From Sphingomonas sp. SORGH_AS_0879 (GTDB lineage Bacteria > Pseudomonadota > Alphaproteobacteria > Sphingomonadales > Sphingomonadaceae): a stretch of 64,000 nucleotides of DNA. The stretch covers positions 320,001 through 384,000 of the forward strand of contig NZ_JAUTBJ010000002.1 of assembly GCF_030819175.1 (NCBI RefSeq), in the 5' to 3' direction. Position 1 is the stretch's first letter, and each line of letters begins with the position of its first letter. A model generated the notes under the pieces. The model was given only the letters and a program-made list of their open reading frames with translations, ran no database searches and was not told the origin of the DNA. Positions 1 through 8,430 of this stretch are shown one piece after another. Position numbers and translations under genes: made by a program.

Positions 1-648
1 CCCCTTGGTCACCCACAGCCCGACATCGGTGGCCCCCGCGATCAGTCGCGCATCGGGGCGTTCGAGTAACAGCGCGGCGAGATCGTCCACCGAGCGCGGC
101 GCGAACCAGCCTGTCGCCTCGTCGGTGCGAAGGTCGCGCAACGCGGCGGCCAGCGCCCGGTCGTCGCGTGGGGCAGGCGGGGTTTCCTCGGCGGCGGCCA
201 GGATGGGGCCATATCCCGTGCACCGACACAGATTGCCCGCGATCACATCGGCGACCGGCAGGTCATGCCCCGCCGCCCCGATCGCCCGGCCGTGCAGCGA
301 CATGACGAAGCCCGGCGTACAGAAACCGCATTGCGAGCTGCCGTTGCGCGCCATGCACGACTGGAGCGGGGTCGGCGCGCCGCCCCGCGACAGGCTCTCG
401 ACGGTCATCACCGCCTTGCCGTCTACCATCGGCAGGAACAGGATACAGGCATTGACCGCGCGCCAGGCGACGGTCTCGCCCGCCGCCTCGCCGAGCAGCA
501 CGGTGCAGGCGCCGCAATCCCCCTCGGCGCAGCCTTCCTTGGTGCCGGTGCGGCGCAGGCGATAGCGCAGATGGTCGAGCAGGGTCGCGGTCGGATCGGC
601 ATCCGCGATCGTCACGACCTCGTCGTCGAGGAGGAAGCGGATGGTCAT
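1..648 (-). CDS. xdhA: Xanthine dehydrogenase small subunit (N-terminal part)
   Basis: The small subunit of molybdenum xanthine dehydrogenase carries two 2Fe-2S clusters and FAD and passes electrons from hypoxanthine/xanthine oxidation to NAD+. The gene runs off the left edge, leaving 216 residues. The plant-type ferredoxin cluster is visible as Cys40, Cys45 and Cys48 (CAEGDCGAC) and Cys68. The second cluster is Cys107 and Cys110 (QCGFCTPGF) and Cys141 and Cys143 (NLCRCTGYGP). The FAD domain begins near residue 200 (LIAGATDVGLW). The ATG at 648 lies 4 bp after the permease stop, so the two are probably one transcript. The molybdenum-binding large subunit is expected beyond the edge. The two Cys-motif clusters make the family assignment firm; the substrate is supported by the neighbouring urate genes. 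Confidence 0.93.
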   Translation of the reverse strand, partial: MTIRFLLDDEVVTIADADPTATLLDHLRYRLRRTGTKEGCAEGDCGACTVLLGEAAGETVAWRAVNACILFLPMVDGKAVMTVESLSRGGAPTPLQSCMARNGSSQCGFCTPGFVMSLHGRAIGAAGHDLPVADVIAGNLCRCTGYGPILAAAEETPPAPRDDRALAAALRDLRTDEATGWFAPRSVDDLAALLLERPDARLIAGATDVGLWVTKG

Positions 649-652
649 CGCC

Positions 653-2008
653 TCACGCACCCCCCATCCATACGAAGCGCGCGACGAACAGCGCGGCGAG
701 CAGGAACAGGAACCAGTCGCCCCGCGTCGCCTGTCCGCGCATCGCCTTCAGCAGCGCATGGGCGGTGATGCCGAAGGCCAGCCCGTTGGCGATGGAGAAG
801 GTCAGCGGGATCATCGCGACCGTCAGGAACGCCGGGATAGCCGCCTGCGGATCGTCCCAGTGAATCTCGACCAGCGGCAACAGCATCAGCCCGCCGACCA
901 CGATCAGCGCGGGCGCGGTGGCGGCCAGCGGCACCAGTTGCGCATAGGGGGCGACGAACATGGTGAGCAGGAACAGCCCACCCGTCACCACGGCGGTCAG
1001 CCCGGTGCGCCCGCCCGCCTGCACGCCCGCCGCGCTCTCGACATAGCTGGTGACGGTGCTGGTCCCCACCACCGCGCCGACCATCGTCGCCACCGCATCG
1101 GTCAACAGGATGCGGTTCAGCTTGGGGATGCGTCCGCTTGCGTCGATCAGCCCGGCGCGCTTGGTGACGGCGACCAGCGTGCCGATATTGTCGAACAGGT
1201 CCACGAACAGGAACACGAACAATATCTCGAACAGCCCAAGGCCATGCCGCCCGCCGACCCCGAACACGCCCGCCAGGTCGACCCGGAACGCGGTCTGGGT
1301 CAACATGGTCAGGCTATAGGGTTCGGGCTTCACCGTGACCTGCCCGGCGATCCAGGCGATCAGGGTGGTGACGACGATCCCGATCAGCATCGCACCGCGC
1401 ACGTTCCAGATACTCAGGACCCCGATCAGCACCAGTCCGAGCAGAGCCAGCGCCGCGCCGGGCTGGGTCAGCGGGCCCAGTGCCACCAGGGTCGCCGGGC
1501 TGGCGACGACGATGCCCGCATTCTTCAACCCGATGAAACCGATGAACAGACCGATGCCGCCCGCCACCGCCGCGAACAGATGCGGTGGGATGACCGACAC
1601 GATCAATTGCCGCACACCCGTCAGCGTCAGCACCAGGAAACAGAAGCCCGAGATCAGCACGCATCCCAGCGCGATCGGCCAGGGGATGCCCATCTGCTGC
1701 ACCACGGTGAAGCTGAAATAGGCGTTCAGCCCCATGCCCGGCGCCAGCGCCAGCGGCACATTGGCGACGAGCCCCATCAGGATCGAGGCGAAGGCGGCGG
1801 CGAAGCAGGTGGCGGCGGCGACCGCCGCGACCGGCATCCCGGCCTGTCCCAGGATTACCGGGTTGACCAGCACGATATAGGCCATGGTCAGGAAGGTGGT
1901 GACGCCCGCCAATATCTCGGTCCGGGCGGAAGTGCCGCGCGCGGTCAGCTGGAAACGGCGTTCCAGCATATTGGACCCCGCCCGTTCGTCGCTCGCCCTG
2001 TCCGTCAT
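653..2008 (-). CDS. NCS2-family purine permease (AzgA/GhxP-like)
   Basis: Inner-membrane purine:proton symporter of the AzgA-like branch of the NCS2 family, expected to import hypoxanthine, guanine or adenine. The 451-residue length is normal. Many hydrophobic segments are visible, and the family sequence TFLTMAYIVLVNP lies near residue 38 and APGMGLNAYFSF near residue 90. It is directly followed by xdhA on the same strand, so an imported purine would feed xanthine dehydrogenase. The ATG at 2008 is used; a downstream ATG (MLERRF) is possible. The exact purine cannot be read from the sequence. Confidence 0.88.
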   Translation of the reverse strand: MTDRASDERAGSNMLERRFQLTARGTSARTEILAGVTTFLTMAYIVLVNPVILGQAGMPVAAVAAATCFAAAFASILMGLVANVPLALAPGMGLNAYFSFTVVQQMGIPWPIALGCVLISGFCFLVLTLTGVRQLIVSVIPPHLFAAVAGGIGLFIGFIGLKNAGIVVASPATLVALGPLTQPGAALALLGLVLIGVLSIWNVRGAMLIGIVVTTLIAWIAGQVTVKPEPYSLTMLTQTAFRVDLAGVFGVGGRHGLGLFEILFVFLFVDLFDNIGTLVAVTKRAGLIDASGRIPKLNRILLTDAVATMVGAVVGTSTVTSYVESAAGVQAGGRTGLTAVVTGGLFLLTMFVAPYAQLVPLAATAPALIVVGGLMLLPLVEIHWDDPQAAIPAFLTVAMIPLTFSIANGLAFGITAHALLKAMRGQATRGDWFLFLLAALFVARFVWMGGA

Positions 2009-2166
2009 GCCATCCCCCGGAAAACCCCGTCCCTCCTGTCATGCCAGCCTGGGGCCGAGCGATCTACATCAATCAATTCCATCCGGCGTTGCAAAAATGT
2101 GTGCACCCCTCGTCGTTCCTCACACCTATTCTTCCCTCGCCCTTCGTAGAGGGTTACGCAGACTAA

Positions 2167-2220
2167 GCCTCTCCCCTGTCCAGGATACCTCTTGCCTCTC
2201 CCCTGTCCAGGATACCTCTT
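2167..2220. repeat. Perfect 27-bp tandem duplication
   Basis: Two identical adjacent copies of a 27-bp unit (2167-2193 and 2194-2220) that begins GCCTCTCCCCTGTCC and ends ATACCTCTT. The unit lies in the divergent purine control region and has no coding sense. The second copy runs directly into unrelated sequence. Confidence 0.9.
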
Positions 2221-2238
2221 CGAAACTCTCCCGGAGCG

Positions 2239-2258
2239 ACCCCGGCGAAGGCCGGGGT
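2239..2258. repeat. Family C palindrome, single copy
   Basis: ACCCCGGC-GAAG-GCCGGGGT, an 8-bp perfect stem with a 4-nt loop. The same core forms the arms of the inverted pairs at 39782-39903, 47965-48082 and 60809-60892, so it belongs to a dispersed family rather than being specific to purine control. Confidence 0.8.
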
Positions 2259-2441
2259 GGTACATAGTCTTGGGCGATGCCCCGACTTTCGCAGAGGCAT
2301 CCTGTCCACGGGAGAGGGAGAAGTAAGCGATTATGAGCCGGCCCCCGCGCGTTTTCCGGCAACGCGACGTGCCGGATATTGCGATGGGCGCGGCGGAACG
2401 CGGCCCCTAGACAGGCGGGTATCATCAAGGGGGAATAGCGG

Positions 2442-3989
2442 ATGAACGCCGGTGGGAATGGCGGCTGGAGGCGTATGCGCTCCGCTGCGGCAAGCGTGAT
2501 GACCCTGGCCATGGCGCTTTCGGGCGGAGCGGCGGTATCGCGTACCCCGGAGACGCCCGAGGCGCGAACGGCGGCCTATCTGGACCGTATCGCGGACAGC
2601 CCGCCGCGCCTGCGCCTGTTCCTGCAAGCGATGCCCAAGGGCGGCGACCTGCACAATCATGCGGGCGGCGCGATCTATGCCGAGGACATGCTGCGCTGGG
2701 CGGCGGCGGACGGGCTGTGCCTGTCGACCGATCCGGTGGGCGTCGCGCCGCCCCCCTGCGATGCGTCGGGCCGGGTCGCGGCGGCGGGGCTGGAGCGGGA
2801 TTATCCGCGCTATGCGGCGCTCATCGACGGCTTCTCCACGCGCGGGCAGGAAGCGGGGACCGGCGATCCGCGCGTGGCGGGCTATGACCGCTTCTTTTCG
2901 ACCTTCGCCGCCTTCTGGCCCATCGCCGCGCGGCATGGGGGCCAAGTGATCGCGCTCGCCCGGCAACAGGCGGCGGCCGATGGCGTGTCCTATGCCGAGT
3001 TGAGTACCGGTTCGGCAGCGACGCAACCGTTGCTGGCCAAGGTCGGTGAGGGCGATGTGCGCGACTTGGTCCCGCTGTACGACCGGATCGCGCCCGAACT
3101 GCCGGAGGCGGTGCAGGCGACCCGCGCGGAATATGACCGCTATGACGCCGAGGTCGCGGCGATCGACGGTTGCGCCACCGCCAGTCCGAAGCCGTCTTGC
3201 GCGACCGAAATCCGTTATCAATATGCCGCGATCCGCACGCGGTCGCCGGTGCAGGTGTTCGCCGAACTCGCGCTCGGCTTCGCGCTGGTGCAGGCCGATC
3301 CGCGCTTCGTCGCGGTCAACATCGTCGCGCCCGAACATGATCCGGTCGCGATCCGCGACTATGCCCTGCACATGCGGATGCTGCGTTTCCTGAAGCGGCG
3401 TTATCCGGCGGTGCCGCTGTCGCTCCATGCGGGCGAGCTGACGCTGGGGCTGGTGCCGCCGCGCGACCTGGCGTTCCACATCCGCGACGCCGTGGAGGTC
3501 GCGGGCGCCAGGCGGATCGGACACGGCGTCGACATCGCCTATGAAACCGATGCCCGCGCGCTGCTGGCGCGCATGGCGCGCGACCGGGTGGCGGTGGAGA
3601 TCAACCTGACCAGCAATGCGGTGATCCTGGGCGTGAAGGGGCGGGACCATCCGCTGTCGCTCTATCGCCAGGCGGGGGTGCCGGTCGTGCTGTCGACCGA
3701 TGACGAAGGCGTCTCGCGTAGCGACATGACCAACGAATATCTCCGCGCCGTGACCGAGCAGCGGCTGCGCTACCGTGACCTGAAGCAGATGGCGCGCGAT
3801 TCGCTCCATTATGCGTTCCTGCCGGGCGCGAGCCTGTGGCAGGACCGGGCGGGGGGCCTGCGCGTCGCGGCCTGTCGGAGTCTTGCCTCGGACACTTGCC
3901 GCGCCTTCACCGCCACCCATGCCAAGGCGCGGCTGGAGGCCCGGCTGGAACGCGACTTCGACCGGTTCGAGCGCCAGTCCTTCGATTGA
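2442..3989 (+). CDS. Exported adenosine-deaminase-family metal hydrolase
   Basis: Adenosine deaminase family (amidohydrolase superfamily), which would convert adenosine or a related purine to the 6-oxo form with a bound metal. The metal and catalytic residues are visible: HxH at 71-73 (DLHNHAGG), His329 and Glu332 (SLHAGEL), His361 (RIGHGVD) and Asp420/Asp421 (STDDEG). The first about 33 residues (basic, then VMTLAMALSGGAAV) look like a signal peptide, so the enzyme is probably periplasmic, resembling the secreted ADGF-type deaminases. At 515 residues it is longer than cytosolic Add. It lies 112 bp upstream of the purine operon on the same strand. The ATG at 2442 has AAGGGGG 8 nt upstream; an internal ATG at 2475 is an alternative. 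The substrate is inferred. Confidence 0.85.
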   Translation: MNAGGNGGWRRMRSAAASVMTLAMALSGGAAVSRTPETPEARTAAYLDRIADSPPRLRLFLQAMPKGGDLHNHAGGAIYAEDMLRWAAADGLCLSTDPVGVAPPPCDASGRVAAAGLERDYPRYAALIDGFSTRGQEAGTGDPRVAGYDRFFSTFAAFWPIAARHGGQVIALARQQAAADGVSYAELSTGSAATQPLLAKVGEGDVRDLVPLYDRIAPELPEAVQATRAEYDRYDAEVAAIDGCATASPKPSCATEIRYQYAAIRTRSPVQVFAELALGFALVQADPRFVAVNIVAPEHDPVAIRDYALHMRMLRFLKRRYPAVPLSLHAGELTLGLVPPRDLAFHIRDAVEVAGARRIGHGVDIAYETDARALLARMARDRVAVEINLTSNAVILGVKGRDHPLSLYRQAGVPVVLSTDDEGVSRSDMTNEYLRAVTEQRLRYRDLKQMARDSLHYAFLPGASLWQDRAGGLRVAACRSLASDTCRAFTATHAKARLEARLERDFDRFERQSFD

Positions 3990-4101
3990 TGCGGTGCGGC
4001 GAGTGCGCGAAAAATGCGTACGCTCGGGGCGGAATATTGCGCTTCTGGAGACCGGTTCGGCGACGCTAACACCGTGAGGCATCATTCACGGAGACGACCG
4101 C

Positions 4102-4266
4102 ATGACCCAGGCGACCGAGGAGGAACGGCGGCTCGCCATGCTGTTGGCCGAGCGTCTCGGGCTGGTCCTGCCGGCGGCGGCGGTGGACGGGGTGGTCGCC
4201 AATCAGCGGCTGCTGGCGCGTCATCACGCGGTCGTCAGAGAAGCGGCCCAGGGGGAGGCGCGATGA
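4102..4266 (+). CDS. hpxX: AtzG-like small subunit (HpxX type, DUF4089)
   Basis: A 54-residue protein starting MTQATEEERRLAMLLAERLG. Small AtzG-like proteins partner AtzE-type amidases; in hpx purine clusters the pair is called HpxX/HpxY. Recognition rests on size, the helical N-terminus with the RLGL...PAAAVDGVVAN pattern, and the position immediately before an AtzE-type amidase with a 4-base ATGA overlap. It is the first gene of the translationally coupled purine operon. It has no catalytic motif of its own and probably stabilises the amidase. Confidence 0.75.
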   Translation: MTQATEEERRLAMLLAERLGLVLPAAAVDGVVANQRLLARHHAVVREAAQGEAR

Positions 4267-5606
4267 TGGACACCGCCCTCGCCATCGCCACCGACGTCCG
4301 GGCGGGGCGGCGTTCCGCGCGGGCGGTTGCGGTGGAGACGCTCGACCGTATCGCCGCGCAAGGAGTGCTGAACGCCGCCACCCGGCTGTTGCGGGACCAT
4401 GCGCTGGCCGATGCGGAGCGGGTCGATGCGGTGGTCGCCGCCGGGGGTGATCCGGGGCCGCTGGCGGGGGTGCCCTTCGCGGTCAAGGATCTGTTCGACA
4501 TCGCCGGAGAGACGACCACCGCCGGGGCGCGGCAACGCGCCGATGCCCCGGCGGCGACAGGCGATGCCCAGGTCGTCGCACGGCTGCGCGCGGCCGGAGC
4601 GGTGCTGGTCGCGACGACCAATATGGACGAGTTCGCCTATGGCTTCTCGACCGAGAACGCGCATTACGGCACCACCCGCAACCCGCACGATCCCGAGCGG
4701 CTGGCGGGCGGCTCGTCGGGCGGATCGGCGGCGCTGGTGGGGGCGGGGCTGGTGCCGCTGGCGCTGGGATCGGACACCAACGGGTCGATCCGCGTACCCG
4801 CCAGCCTGTGCGGCATCTACGGCCTGCGCCCGACCTTCGGGGCCTTGTCGGTCGAGGGCGTCTATCCCTTTGTCGAGCGGCTTGACACGGTGGGCTGCTT
4901 TGCCCGCTCGCCCGAGGATCTCGCGGTCGCGCATCAGGTGATGGGCGGGGTGTTGTCGCCTGTGGCGGGGCCGCTGCGCGTCGCCGCGCTCGGCGGATGG
5001 TTTGCGGGGCTGGCCGATCCGGTGGTGCTCGCCGGGATCGCGCGGATCGCCGAGCATCTGGGGGCGGGGCCGCCGGTCGAACTTCCCTCTGCCGCCGCCG
5101 CGCGCTCGGCGGGGTTCGTGCTGACCGGCGCGGAGGGCGGACATCGCCATCTGGCCGCGCTGCGCCGTGACGCGATGGCGTTCGATCCGGCGACACGCGA
5201 CCGGCTGATCGCGGGCGCGCTTCAGCCGGTGGCGGCGGTGCGTGAGGCGGAGGCGGTGGCCGAACGCTTTACGGCCGAACTGAACGCGGCGCTGGCGACG
5301 CACGACCTGTTGCTGGCCCCCGCGACGCCGATGCCAGCCCCCCGGATCGACGCGACGACCATCATGATCGAGGGCCAGACCCTGTCGGCGCGCGCCGATC
5401 TGGGGCTGCATACCCAGCCGCTGAGCCTGGCCGGTGTGCCGATCCTGTCGGTGCCGCTGTGCCAGCCCGAGGGAGCGATGCCCATCGGGGTGCAGTTGAT
5501 CGCCGCTCCGGGGCGCGAGGCATTGCTGTTTCGAACGGCCTCCGCGCTGGTCGCGGCGGGTCTGGTCGCCTGTACCCCCGTTGCCAGCCAGATGGTGGCG
5601 GCATGA
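4263..5606 (+). CDS. hpxY: AtzE-type amidase (HpxY), oxalurate branch
   Basis: Amidase-signature hydrolase of 447 residues. The Ser-cisSer-Lys triad is visible: Lys75 (FAVKDLFDIAG), Ser151/152 (GGSSGGSAAL) and Ser175 (SDTNGSIRVPA). AtzE-type members act on small carboxylated ureas such as 1-carboxybiuret. In HpxWXYZ clusters this enzyme is thought to work on the oxalurate branch of urate breakdown, but its exact reaction is inferred. The start overlaps the hpxX stop (ATG at 4263, with a second in-frame ATG at 4266); the reading frame stays open upstream but without coding sense. The end overlaps the next start by ATGA. Confidence 0.85.
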   Translation: MMDTALAIATDVRAGRRSARAVAVETLDRIAAQGVLNAATRLLRDHALADAERVDAVVAAGGDPGPLAGVPFAVKDLFDIAGETTTAGARQRADAPAATGDAQVVARLRAAGAVLVATTNMDEFAYGFSTENAHYGTTRNPHDPERLAGGSSGGSAALVGAGLVPLALGSDTNGSIRVPASLCGIYGLRPTFGALSVEGVYPFVERLDTVGCFARSPEDLAVAHQVMGGVLSPVAGPLRVAALGGWFAGLADPVVLAGIARIAEHLGAGPPVELPSAAAARSAGFVLTGAEGGHRHLAALRRDAMAFDPATRDRLIAGALQPVAAVREAEAVAERFTAELNAALATHDLLLAPATPMPAPRIDATTIMIEGQTLSARADLGLHTQPLSLAGVPILSVPLCQPEGAMPIGVQLIAAPGREALLFRTASALVAAGLVACTPVASQMVAA

Positions 5607-7186
5607 TCCGCGCCACCCCCCGTTCGCTGCGCGGTATGGTCAGCGCGCCGCATCATCTGGCGGCGCAGGCCGGACGCGACGTGCTGGCCGAGGGCGGCTC
5701 GGCGGTGGAGGCGGCGGTGGCGACGGCGGCCTGCCTGGCGGTCGTCTATCCGCATATGACCGGGATCGGCGGCGACGGCTTCTGGCTGGTCGCCGAGCCG
5801 GACGGAGGGACCTGGGCCATTGACGGCTGCGGCGCGGCGGCGCTGGCGGCGGATCGCGAACTATATCGCGACCATCAGACGATCCCGTGGCGCGGCCCCC
5901 TGGCGGCGAACACGGTCGCGGGCACCGTCGCGGGATGGCAGGCGGCGTTGACGCAGAGCGGTGCGACCCTCTCGCTCGACCGGCTGCTGCGTGACGCGAT
6001 CCACCATGCGCGAACCGGGGTGGCCGTCACCGCCGGAGGGGCACAGGTCGCCGCCGCCGCCTCGACGGCGCTGCGCGATCTGCCCGGCGACTATGCGCGG
6101 GTGTTCGAGCCCGAGGGACGCCCGCTGGCCGAGGGCGACATACTCCGCCAGCCCGCTCTCGCGACGACGCTGGAGCGGCTGGCGGGCGAAGGGCTGGACG
6201 GCTTTTATCGCGGCGCGCTGGCGCAGGACATCGCCGCCGACCTTGCGACCCTCGGCAGTCCGCTTGCGGCGGTCGATCTCGCCGCCTTCGCCGCACGGGC
6301 GGTCGAGCCGCTGGCCGTGGACATCACAGGCGCGCGGCTGTTCAACCTGCCGCCGCCGACCCAAGGGGTGGCGGCGCTGTTGATCCTGGCGCTGTTCGAC
6401 CGGCTGGGGGCGGCGACGTGCGACGGGTTCGACCATGTCCACCGGCTGGTCGAGGCGACGAAACAGGCGTTCCGCTGGCGCGACGCGCATGTCGGCGATC
6501 CGGCGACGATGACCGTCGATGCGCAGGCTTTGTTGGACGACAGGGCCGTGCTCGACCGGATGGCGGGTGCCATCGACCCGGACCGCGCCGCGCCCTGGCC
6601 GCATCCCCCGGCGCTGGGCGACACCACCTGGTTCGGCGCGGCCGATGCGCGCGGACAGGTCGTCAGTTGCATCCAGAGCACCTATTTCGAGTTCGGATCC
6701 GGTATCGTCCTGCCGCGCACCGGCATCACCTGGCAGAATCGGGGATGCTCCTTCGCGCTGGATGGTGACGGCCCCAACCGGCTGCGCCCCGGCGCGCGGC
6801 CCTTCCACACGCTGAACCCCGCGCTGGCCCGGTTCGAGGACGGCCGGGTCATGGCCTATGGCACCATGGGGGGCGAGGGGCAGCCGCAGACCCAAGCGGC
6901 GATCTTCACCCGCCATGCTGTCTTCGGCCAGCCCTTGCAGGCAGCGGTGGATGCCCCGCGCTGGCTGCTCGGGCGGACCTGGGGCGAACAGAGCACGACG
7001 CTGAAGATCGAGGAAGGGTTCGACCCCGCTCTCTACGAGCAACTGCGCGCGGCGGGTCATGCGGTCGAGACCGTGCCCGGCTGGTCGTCGATGATGGGCC
7101 ATGCGGGGGCGATCGTCCGGCACCCGGACGGCCTGATTGAGGGCGCGACCGATCCGCGTAGCGACGGGATGGTGGAGACATGGTGA
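5603..7186 (+). CDS. hpxW: Gamma-glutamyltransferase-like oxamate amidohydrolase (HpxW type)
   Basis: Ntn-hydrolase of the gamma-glutamyltranspeptidase family, 527 residues. The HpxW subgroup hydrolyses oxamate to oxalate and ammonia, the last step of the oxalurate branch. The expected self-cleavage site is GD|TTWFGAAD, making Thr341 the N-terminal nucleophile of the small subunit. The glycine-rich part typical of the family appears as GGSAVEAAVA and GIGGDGFW. No signal peptide is visible, unlike periplasmic glutathione-degrading GGTs, which fits a cytosolic purine enzyme. It is coupled to hpxY upstream (ATGA) and to the allantoate hydrolase downstream (7-base overlap). Confidence 0.82.
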   Translation: MIRATPRSLRGMVSAPHHLAAQAGRDVLAEGGSAVEAAVATAACLAVVYPHMTGIGGDGFWLVAEPDGGTWAIDGCGAAALAADRELYRDHQTIPWRGPLAANTVAGTVAGWQAALTQSGATLSLDRLLRDAIHHARTGVAVTAGGAQVAAAASTALRDLPGDYARVFEPEGRPLAEGDILRQPALATTLERLAGEGLDGFYRGALAQDIAADLATLGSPLAAVDLAAFAARAVEPLAVDITGARLFNLPPPTQGVAALLILALFDRLGAATCDGFDHVHRLVEATKQAFRWRDAHVGDPATMTVDAQALLDDRAVLDRMAGAIDPDRAAPWPHPPALGDTTWFGAADARGQVVSCIQSTYFEFGSGIVLPRTGITWQNRGCSFALDGDGPNRLRPGARPFHTLNPALARFEDGRVMAYGTMGGEGQPQTQAAIFTRHAVFGQPLQAAVDAPRWLLGRTWGEQSTTLKIEEGFDPALYEQLRAAGHAVETVPGWSSMMGHAGAIVRHPDGLIEGATDPRSDGMVETW

Positions 7187-8430
7187 TCGCCTCCGGGGCC
7201 CGCGCGGCGGCGCGCTGTCTGGAACTGTCGCGCGCGCCCTATAGCGATGCGCCCGACCGGCTGTTTCGCGGCTGGCTGACGCCTGCCTATCGCGCGACCA
7301 TCGAGCGGGTCGGCGGCTGGATGGAAGAGGCGGGCATGACGGTGCGCCGCGACGCCGCGATCAACCTGATCGGCCGCTATGAGGGGCAGCGCCCCGACGC
7401 CCCCGCGCTGGTGATCGGCAGCCATCTGGACAGCGTCCGCGACGCCGGGGCCTATGACGGGCCGCTGGGCGTGATGCTGGGCATCGAGTGCGTCGCCGCG
7501 CTCCATGCCGAGGGCCGCCGCCTGCCCTTCGCCATCGAGGTGATCGGCTTTGGCGACGAGGAGGGATCGCGCTTCCCCGCCGCGATGCTGGGCAGCCGCG
7601 CGGTCGCGGGCACGTTGCCGCCCGGTGCGGCGGACATGGCCGATGCGGAAGGGATCGGCGTCGACGGCGCGTTGCGTGAGTTCGGCAGCCGGGCGGAGGC
7701 GCTCGCCACGGCGGCGCGCGCGCCGGGCATGATGCTCGCCTATCTGGAAGCGCATATCGAACAGGGCCCGGTGCTGGAGGCCGAGGGGCTGGCGCTGGGC
7801 AATGTCACCGGTATCGCCGCGCAACTCCGTCTGGAAGTGACGGTGACGGGCGTGGCGGGCCATGCCGGGACGGTGACGATGTCGCTCCGTCGCGATGCGC
7901 TCGCCGCCGCCGCGCGCATGGTCGCGGCGATCGAGGACATTGCGCGGGCCGATGCGTCCGAACTGGTGGCGACGGTCGGGCGGATGGCGGTCGCGCCGGG
8001 CGCGGCGAATGTGATCGCGGGTGAGGTGCGCTTCACCGTCGACATCCGCGCCGGCACCACCGAACGGCGCGACCGGGCCGCCGCCGCCATCGGCGAGGCG
8101 ATGCAGGCCATCGCCCGCGAGCGCGACGTCGCGCTGGCCGTCGCGACGATTCACGACCTGGCCCCGACACCCTGCGATCCGCGGCTGATGGACCTGCTCG
8201 ACACCGCGATCCAGGCGACCGGACAGCCCGCCCGGCGGCTGATGTCGGGGGCGGGGCATGACGCGATGGCGATGGCGGCGCTGGGCCCCGTCGCGATGCT
8301 GTTCCTGCGCTGCGCCGGAGGGGTCAGCCATCATCCGGCCGAGCATGTCGATCCGGCGGATGCCGATGCCGCCCTGGTCGCGATGCGCGGCTTTATCGAC
8401 CTATTGGGAGAAGACCATCGTGACGCCTGA
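7180..8430 (+). CDS. hpxK: Allantoate amidohydrolase (M20 family)
   Basis: Zinc (or manganese) amidohydrolase of the M20/allantoate-carbamoylase family, 416 residues. It removes a carbamoyl group from allantoate, giving (S)-ureidoglycine, carbon dioxide and ammonia. Metal ligands are visible: His82 (GSHLDSV), Asp93 (AYDGPLGV), Glu127/Glu128 (GDEEGSRF) and the later HIEQGP and GHDAMAMA motifs. The family also contains N-carbamoyl-amino-acid hydrolases and ureidoglycolate hydrolases. The placement between HpxW and ureidoglycine aminotransferase decides for allantoate. The ATG at 7180 lies inside the end of hpxW. Confidence 0.87.
   Translation: MVIASGARAAARCLELSRAPYSDAPDRLFRGWLTPAYRATIERVGGWMEEAGMTVRRDAAINLIGRYEGQRPDAPALVIGSHLDSVRDAGAYDGPLGVMLGIECVAALHAEGRRLPFAIEVIGFGDEEGSRFPAAMLGSRAVAGTLPPGAADMADAEGIGVDGALREFGSRAEALATAARAPGMMLAYLEAHIEQGPVLEAEGLALGNVTGIAAQLRLEVTVTGVAGHAGTVTMSLRRDALAAAARMVAAIEDIARADASELVATVGRMAVAPGAANVIAGEVRFTVDIRAGTTERRDRAAAAIGEAMQAIARERDVALAVATIHDLAPTPCDPRLMDLLDTAIQATGQPARRLMSGAGHDAMAMAALGPVAMLFLRCAGGVSHHPAEHVDPADADAALVAMRGFIDLLGEDHRDA

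Larger units (their letters stand above)
2009..2441. other. Divergent intergenic region between permease and purine operon
   Basis: No gene is visible. The region separates the leftward permease-xdhA unit from the rightward deaminase and purine operon, so it must hold promoters for both. I cannot point to convincing -35/-10 pairs. It contains a 27-bp tandem duplication (2167-2220) and a family C palindrome (2239-2258). A purine-rich Shine-Dalgarno (AAGGGGG) precedes the ATG at 2442. Confidence 0.6.

Noticed and set aside
641-2149. Long open frame of 502 codons on the plus strand opposite the purine permease
   Set aside because: Its translation is dominated by Gln, Arg, His and Asp and has no domain. 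It mirrors the permease on the minus strand, as expected in high-GC DNA.
5459-5602. Longer start for the HpxW gene
   Set aside because: The added 48 codons overlap hpxY and lack family similarity; the ATG at 5603 gives the usual ATGA coupling.
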